Origin: Pseudoalteromonas aurantia
GTDB taxonomy: Bacteria; Pseudomonadota; Gammaproteobacteria; Enterobacterales; Alteromonadaceae
DNA length: 64,000 nucleotides
Direction: 5' to 3'
NCBI RefSeq assembly: GCF_005886875.1
Contig: NZ_PNBY01000018.1
Coordinates: forward strand, 1-64,000
Of this stretch, positions 59,069 through 64,000 are shown in pieces. The notes beneath the pieces are model-generated. The model did no database searches and was not told the origin of the DNA. It saw only the letters and a list, made by a program, of their open reading frames with translations. How positions within the stretch are numbered: position 1 is the first letter of the stretch; each line of letters starts with the position of its first letter. The position numbers and the translations under genes are program-made.

Positions 59069-59781
59069 ACAAATCACATTTATTACCTCCTAATTTAACG
59101 CTTTTTGGCTATAAAATTTGCCCATATGTATTGCGTGTTCGCTATGTTTTATCGCTAATAGAGTTAGATCATCATTATATTGAGTTAGACGTTTACGCGA
59201 ACAAACCTGCGCAATTATTACGATATTCACCTATAGGACGTGTACCAACGCTCATCATCGATAATGAAGCATTGTGTGATTCAACGGTGATCTCGCTGTG
59301 GCTAGCTCAGGTGTATGCTGAGCATCAATTATTACCCGCTAATGCATGGGAAAAAGCGAAAATGATGAATGATATGGCGGCTATCGATAGTGTGCACGAT
59401 GCTATCAGCCAACTCATATCAGCGGATGATAAATCGTCGTTTAACGCTGCTTTAACGCGCTTTTCAAGCGTGTTCTCTGCGGTACTTACGTTACTACGTG
59501 CACCATGTTCATCCCCAAATTCATTGGTGGATGTATGGGCCATGGTGCTTGCACATTTGATCCGTAGCGTAGATACAATTTTACAAGGGATGCTTAGTCA
59601 ACACGTTCCGCAGATCAGAAGTTTGCCTGATATTTATCGCAGCCGCGCGCGTGCGTCGCTGCGTTATCAAGCGCTACTCCCTCAAGATTATGTAACACGC
59701 CTGCACAACATGATGGCACATCGCAATGCGTATTGTGCACAGCTCAATAATATTGCATTAGCAGAAGAGGAATTCGCATGA
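59065..59781 (+). CDS. Glutathione S-transferase-fold protein
   Basis: A 238-aa protein. The N-terminal thioredoxin-like domain (about 10-85) has 'ICPYVLRVRYVLSL' and the cis-Pro loop 'IGRVPTLIID', then 'LCDSTVISLWLAQ' in the glutathione-binding position. An all-helical C-terminal domain follows. Its place inside the quinolone-type operon, with 4-bp overlaps on both sides, says it takes part in the pathway. It could be a conjugating or isomerising step; the standard pqs route has no such enzyme. The exact reaction is unknown. Confidence 0.8.
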   Translation: MNKSHLLPPNLTLFGYKICPYVLRVRYVLSLIELDHHYIELDVYANKPAQLLRYSPIGRVPTLIIDNEALCDSTVISLWLAQVYAEHQLLPANAWEKAKMMNDMAAIDSVHDAISQLISADDKSSFNAALTRFSSVFSAVLTLLRAPCSSPNSLVDVWAMVLAHLIRSVDTILQGMLSQHVPQIRSLPDIYRSRARASLRYQALLPQDYVTRLHNMMAHRNAYCAQLNNIALAEEEFA

Positions 59782-60575
59782 TCCAGTATGTTCAAAATAA
59801 TGCGCAGGTTATGGCGTTATCGGCACAATTACTCCCACCAGAGGGGAGCCGTTTAACGTGCATTGACTATTTGTCAGATGTGTTGCCTGGATTACTTGCA
59901 GAGTGCCGTATTGATCCGAATAAGATTGATTTGATCTTAACGCTATCAACAAGTACCGATCATTTGGTTGAGAAAACACAGATCCACACTCCGCGATTAG
60001 GCTATCCAGTGCAACACTACATGATGGCCAGTAATGCCTTTGTGTTGGACTTGCAAGATACCGCTTGGTCACAGGCATTGGAAGTGGCAAATGGGTATTT
60101 GGCGGGCACCGATATGCAGTACGTGTTGGTGGTAGAAGCGAACTCCTTTCCAGTCGAGCAAGCAAATAGCCGCTTTCATGGTGCGCGTGCACTCATGGTG
60201 GCTAAATCCGCAGAGGTGAGTCAAGCCTCACTTGGTATACATGAATTGGTAGATTGCTCACCGATGACATTGGTTTATGAAGGAGAAAAAATCACATTAT
60301 CAGCTTACAACCCGCTGTTATTCAGTAAGTTAATAGCGGGGTTCGAGCCATTAATCGATGGTTTTACGAATATTGATAAGCCGATGTTGCTTGATTTACC
60401 CCCTGATCTGCAGCCACAAGTCAGCGCTGAATTGACGGTGCAGTATCCACATATTCGTTGGTGGGATTGGAATGCCGCTAGACGCGGTGCGGAAGATGTC
60501 ATTTGGGTGAGTTATGAGCCGTTCCGTCACCGTTTGGTGGCACGCGAAACATGTATACAAGGAGATAGGTTATGA
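59778..60575 (+). CDS. pqsB: KASIII-like subunit without catalytic Cys (PqsB-like)
   Basis: A 265-aa thiolase-fold protein, shorter than FabH and near the size of PqsB. At the position of the catalytic Cys the sequence reads DLQDTAWSQ where active paralogues read DIRAQCSGL, so the nucleophile is missing. It also lacks the normal C-terminal HQPN and YGN motifs. PqsB is likewise inactive and forms a heterodimer with PqsC. The adjacent, overlapping gene encodes that partner. Confidence 0.82.
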   Translation: MIQYVQNNAQVMALSAQLLPPEGSRLTCIDYLSDVLPGLLAECRIDPNKIDLILTLSTSTDHLVEKTQIHTPRLGYPVQHYMMASNAFVLDLQDTAWSQALEVANGYLAGTDMQYVLVVEANSFPVEQANSRFHGARALMVAKSAEVSQASLGIHELVDCSPMTLVYEGEKITLSAYNPLLFSKLIAGFEPLIDGFTNIDKPMLLDLPPDLQPQVSAELTVQYPHIRWWDWNAARRGAEDVIWVSYEPFRHRLVARETCIQGDRL

Positions 60576-61672
60576 CATGCGGTGTAACTATTCGTGCCAT
60601 TGCGACACGAGTGCCTACGATATCGGTTAGTAACTTTGATGAAAATTGGTTTCCTGACATCGATAAACAGAGCAAATTAGCTTGGCAAGAAAAGTGGGGC
60701 ATTGAGCAACGTTTTTATACTGATCATTTAAGACATAGTCCTATGACATTGGCGTGTGATGCCGCGCGCGAAGCGATGAATCTGGCTGAGGTACCGAGTC
60801 ATGACATTGACTTGCTGATAACCAGTTCAACTAATGCAATGCAACTGGCTGAAAATACACAGTGTGGTTTACCAGCAAATGTCTTTTATCCGCGGAACAG
60901 TTATGCCACTAAGCGCTTATTAGGCCTTGAGAACGCAATGGCATTTGACATTCAAAATGAGTGCTCAAGCATGATGGATGCAATGCAAATAGGCCATAAC
61001 GCGATTAAAACGGGTCAAGCTAAACAGGTTCTGCTGATTGTTCAAGAGTCTAGTTATGAAGTGATGGATAGAACGAATGTGAATGGTATGAACTTTGGTG
61101 ACGGTTACGCCGCTATTGTTCTTAGTCATGATGATGATCCGACGCTGGGTATTCAATCACAAGCTTATCAAAGCTTTTCAAACAATTACGAGCTCTCGAC
61201 GGTCAGCTGGGATAAGCATGTCAATACGCCATCTCATATGAGTTTTCAAATGGCTGAGACTGGTGCCAGTGAAATGGGTAAATTTGTTCCAAAATACCTT
61301 CCTAAATTGGTGAAGCGTGCTTTGGCAAAAGCACAGTTGAGCAATGCCGATATTGATTTTTATGTATTCCACCAGCCTGCACGTAAGCTCATTGATGCGT
61401 GGTGTGCATTATTGGATGTATCTCATGAAAAGACGCTGAAAATTATGCAGCAGTATGGGTGTGCGGTCTCGGCTGCTATGCCAATTGCATTCAATTTGGC
61501 ACTACAGCAGCAGCTAATCCCTGAAAACGGCAAAATTATCATCGCTAGCCCATCTGTTGGTTGGGGTTTTGGTGCCCAAGTGTGGCAGTTGGGTGAACTG
61601 CCCAAGTGCGCGCCAGAGATCCATCAAACGGTATTAGAAATGTGTAATCACACTAAAAAGGACGTGTTATGA
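60572..61672 (+). CDS. pqsC: KASIII-like condensing subunit (PqsC-like)
   Basis: A 366-aa protein. Catalytic Cys131 in 'FDIQNECSSMMDA', His267 in 'YVFHQPARK', but Cys297 ('YGCAVSAAMP') where FabH enzymes have Asn. P. aeruginosa PqsC also works with a Cys-His dyad and lacks the Asn, so the loss is expected. With PqsB it would join an octanoyl-type chain to 2-aminobenzoylacetate, giving the 2-alkyl-4-quinolone. It overlaps both neighbours by 4 bp. Confidence 0.85.
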   Translation: MTCGVTIRAIATRVPTISVSNFDENWFPDIDKQSKLAWQEKWGIEQRFYTDHLRHSPMTLACDAAREAMNLAEVPSHDIDLLITSSTNAMQLAENTQCGLPANVFYPRNSYATKRLLGLENAMAFDIQNECSSMMDAMQIGHNAIKTGQAKQVLLIVQESSYEVMDRTNVNGMNFGDGYAAIVLSHDDDPTLGIQSQAYQSFSNNYELSTVSWDKHVNTPSHMSFQMAETGASEMGKFVPKYLPKLVKRALAKAQLSNADIDFYVFHQPARKLIDAWCALLDVSHEKTLKIMQQYGCAVSAAMPIAFNLALQQQLIPENGKIIIASPSVGWGFGAQVWQLGELPKCAPEIHQTVLEMCNHTKKDVL

Positions 61673-62673
61673 GCCAAAGTTATATTGTTGGAACTGGCTA
61701 TTATTTGCCAGAAAATAAAGTGGATAATCATGATATTGCAAAGCGGATCAATACATCTGATGACTTTATTCGTACTCGTATTGGTGTGAAAACCCGTTTT
61801 CATGCCCAGCCCACTCAATCGTGCAGTGATTTGATGTTAGCTGCGGCAAAAATGGCGATTTCTCAGGCAAATGTACAGCTTGAAGACATCGATATGTTAA
61901 TTGTAAATACGTTGAGTCCTGATATCCACGACCCATCTCAGGCCTGTGTATTGGCCGATAAGCTCGGCTTGTCAGAAGTCGCGGCCTTTGATATTCGTGC
62001 ACAATGCAGTGGTCTATTGTATGGCATTAATATCGCCAAAAATTTTATTGTGGCAAAAGAGAGGCGCTGCGTGTTAGTTGTTGCGGGAGAGCTCTTATCT
62101 AAACGCATAGATACCAGCGATGCGGGGCGCAACCTAGCGGTTATGCTCGGTGATGGCAGTGGCGCTGTTGTTGTTAGTGATACCGCAGATAGTGAAAGGC
62201 AATGTGGTGAGCTGGTGGATATGGTGATAAGTGCTGACGGGCGACAGTGGCAAAGTTTAGTAACACGGGTTCCTGGTAGCGCGCAGCGGCAATTTCACCA
62301 AGCTGATGACGGGGATGACGGCCATAGTTTTATGCGTATGAATGGGCCCAATGTCTTTGAACATGGGGTCACAAAGTTTTGTGAAATTGCCCACACCATA
62401 TTGATGCGGAATCAGTTGAAAGTTGCTGATATAGATAAGTTTATAGTCCACCAGCCGAACCTAAGAATGTTGGAAGAAATTCAACATAAATTAGACATAG
62501 ATCCACAGAAAATGCCAATCAATGTCACTGATTATGGAAACATGGCGTCGGCATCTACAGCGGTTACGCTGGCACAAAGCTGCCAGTCTGGTGTTATTCA
62601 AAAAGGGGATTGGGTACTGATCTTGTCTTATGGTGCTGGCGCTACTTGGGCTGGCGCATTGGTAAAGTTTTAG
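61669..62673 (+). CDS. pqsD: KASIII-like anthraniloyl-CoA condensing enzyme (PqsD-like)
   Basis: A 334-aa FabH-like enzyme with a complete triad: Cys113 in 'DIRAQCSGLLYG', His261 in 'FIVHQPNLRM', Asn291 in 'TDYGNMASAS'. These positions are close to PqsD of P. aeruginosa. It should condense anthraniloyl-CoA with malonyl-CoA to 2-aminobenzoylacetyl-CoA. FabH itself is the alternative, but the location argues for the pathway role. Confidence 0.87.
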   Translation: MSQSYIVGTGYYLPENKVDNHDIAKRINTSDDFIRTRIGVKTRFHAQPTQSCSDLMLAAAKMAISQANVQLEDIDMLIVNTLSPDIHDPSQACVLADKLGLSEVAAFDIRAQCSGLLYGINIAKNFIVAKERRCVLVVAGELLSKRIDTSDAGRNLAVMLGDGSGAVVVSDTADSERQCGELVDMVISADGRQWQSLVTRVPGSAQRQFHQADDGDDGHSFMRMNGPNVFEHGVTKFCEIAHTILMRNQLKVADIDKFIVHQPNLRMLEEIQHKLDIDPQKMPINVTDYGNMASASTAVTLAQSCQSGVIQKGDWVLILSYGAGATWAGALVKF

Positions 62674-62681
62674 GTGTCGTG

Positions 62682-63626
62682 ATGAGCAAAAGTAATTTAT
62701 GGCAGCAGCATATGGGTGAACATGATAATAACTTGTTCTTATTAGGCATCATTGATGTACCTATGTATCTTATTAAAGTGTCTGGTGGTTGGGCTTTATT
62801 AGAAGGATCTGTTGAGCCATTGGCTCCACGTATTTTGCAGCAATTAAAACACATTGTTGGTGATCTGGCACAGATAAAGTACTGGTTTATAACTCACTCG
62901 CACTATGATCACATTGGTACATTGGCCTTACTGTATCCCTTATTACCCTGTGTGCGGGTGTTTACTTCAAAGCTAACCAAGCGGGCATTAAGTCATGAAA
63001 AAGCCAATGAAGTAACCCGTAAGCTTACCAACAGTTTATACAAGATCATGCCGCAAGCAGAGTATGCAGATCACACATTGCAAGCAACAAAAATCGCGTT
63101 TGCTGATATTCCGGTAGAAGTCTTAGAAGATGGACAGCAGATTGATTTTGATGAGTCACACTGTATGGTCGCGATTGCAACACCTGGTCATGCGAAATGC
63201 TTATTGAGCTTTTATGAGCCCAAGTTTAAGCGTTTATATGTGTCCGATGCCTTGGGGGAAATGGTATCACCTAATCAATGGGAACCTCTTATTTTTCAAG
63301 ATTATCAGATGTATATCGCATCATTAAAACGGTTACAGCAGTTAGACATTGCACAACTTGTATTAGGTCATCATGGTATTTTGTATGGTGACTTAGCGCA
63401 GCAAGCCCCTGCGCTTGCTGAGCAAGGGGTCTATCAATTTATACGTAATGCGACACAAGTATTTAAGCATTGCTCACAAGACATCGCATACACTGCGCAG
63501 CAAATTTCTGAGTCAAGCCGAGCGTCTACGGCTACATTTGTATCTAAAAAGCTTCACTACAATGGCACGCTATTTATGCTCAAGTTAACGGGCGTTGTGC
63601 CAGAGAGTGAGCAGGTTCTGTCATAA
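62682..63626 (+). CDS. pqsE: Metallo-beta-lactamase-fold hydrolase (PqsE-like)
   Basis: A 314-aa protein starting MSKSNLWQQHMG at 62682. A start 72 bases earlier would overlap the pqsD-like gene by 64 bp and adds nothing conserved. Metal motif THSHYDHIG (H-x-H-x-D-H) at about 75, later ligands in 'TPGHAK', 'YVSDALGEM' and 'VLGHHGILYG'. PqsE is a thioesterase that releases 2-aminobenzoylacetate and also has a regulatory role. The first role is plausible here from the pathway order. Confidence 0.83.
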   Translation: MSKSNLWQQHMGEHDNNLFLLGIIDVPMYLIKVSGGWALLEGSVEPLAPRILQQLKHIVGDLAQIKYWFITHSHYDHIGTLALLYPLLPCVRVFTSKLTKRALSHEKANEVTRKLTNSLYKIMPQAEYADHTLQATKIAFADIPVEVLEDGQQIDFDESHCMVAIATPGHAKCLLSFYEPKFKRLYVSDALGEMVSPNQWEPLIFQDYQMYIASLKRLQQLDIAQLVLGHHGILYGDLAQQAPALAEQGVYQFIRNATQVFKHCSQDIAYTAQQISESSRASTATFVSKKLHYNGTLFMLKLTGVVPESEQVLS

Positions 63627-63636
63627 AGGAGTGAAT

Positions 63637-64000
63637 ATGAAATACCAAGAAACACAATTAATAGCTGTGATCACTGGGGGTAATAAAGGTCTGGGGTTTG
63701 CGGTTGCACAGCAGTTAGCCCAACTGGGTTATCGCGTGGTGTTGACGGCGAGAAACGAACAGGCGGGTCAAGCTGCGGTGAAGGCACTTGCTGAAAAAGG
63801 ATTAGAAGTAGACTTTTTACCTTTGGATATTAGCGAGACTGCCAGTATTACCGCTTTTACGTCGGCCATGGCTACTCGATATCAACGGTGTGATGTACTC
63901 ATTAATAATGCTGGGGTCTTTTTTGACTGGGAAGTCTCAGCGTCAAAAGTACAGCTTGAGGAGCTGCACACAACGTTTCAAACCAATGTGTGGGGCACTA
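63637..64000 (+). CDS. Short-chain dehydrogenase/reductase (cut by window end)
   Basis: At least 121 codons. AAGGAG is before the ATG. N-terminal Rossmann motif 'VITGGNKGLGFAVAQQLAQLG' (TGxxxGxG), 'LTARN' suited to NADP(H), and 'VLINNAG' follow. The catalytic Tyr-x-x-x-Lys lies beyond the window. It is the eleventh reading frame of the operon if the upstream 25-codon frame is counted. Reduction of a carbonyl on the quinolone side chain or of a precursor is possible. Confidence 0.85.
   Translation, partial: MKYQETQLIAVITGGNKGLGFAVAQQLAQLGYRVVLTARNEQAGQAAVKALAEKGLEVDFLPLDISETASITAFTSAMATRYQRCDVLINNAGVFFDWEVSASKVQLEELHTTFQTNVWGT

Overview
The window looks like the replication-origin region of a marine gammaproteobacterium, most likely Pseudoalteromonas. 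This is inferred from four things: the order mnmE - mioC - oriC - mnmG - rsmG - parA - parB - atpIBEFHAGDC, the AT-rich sequence, three long ToxR/CadC-type membrane regulators, and an alkylquinolone-type gene set. No tRNA, rRNA or CRISPR array was seen.

Layout, left to right. (1) 1-2.7 kb: a 13-bp tandem repeat, a gene with a possible lipoyl/HlyD-like fold, and five tandem 180-bp units. Each unit encodes its own small double-glycine-leader peptide (48-54 aa) on the minus strand. These look like RiPP or bacteriocin precursors and have no recognisable maturation enzyme inside the window. (2) 2.7-5.3 kb: a membrane-bound transcription regulator and a cut-off stub of a response regulator. (3) 5.29-5.85 kb: a decayed second copy of the end of the ATP synthase operon (terminator, internally deleted atpC, 3' end of atpD). 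The intact copy lies 30 kb away. Together they bracket a 30-kb accessory island.

(4) 5.85-35.8 kb: the island. A minus-strand operon carries a periplasmic penicillin-acylase-family hydrolase, three NRPS proteins, a SyrP/TauD-like hydroxylase, a PvdE/SyrD-like exporter and a 67-aa protein. The NRPS domains are C-A-T-C-A*-T*, then dock-C-A-T, then dock-C-A-T-C-A-T-TE. The second module is broken: its A domain is about 300 aa with no ATP-binding core, and its carrier domain has Pro in place of the phosphopantetheine Ser. The arrangement suggests a short acylated peptide exported to the periplasm and then deacylated, as in pyoverdine maturation. A divergent CadC-type regulator, a small secreted two-Cys peptide and an RND/MFP efflux pair complete the island.

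(5) 35.8-50.3 kb: core genes. These are the complete atp operon, parAB, rsmG, mnmG, oriC (DnaA boxes and about 15 GATC sites in some 320 bp), mioC, a second DnaA-box/GATC cluster, and mnmE.

(6) 50.8-64 kb: a third CadC-type regulator with repeats, then a tightly coupled plus-strand operon resembling pqsA-phnAB-pqsBCDE of Pseudomonas aeruginosa. It has three extra genes: a second AMP-forming ligase, a GST-fold protein and an SDR cut by the window edge. The expected products are 2-alkyl-4-quinolones or modified relatives. Two secondary-metabolite clusters therefore flank the replication origin block.
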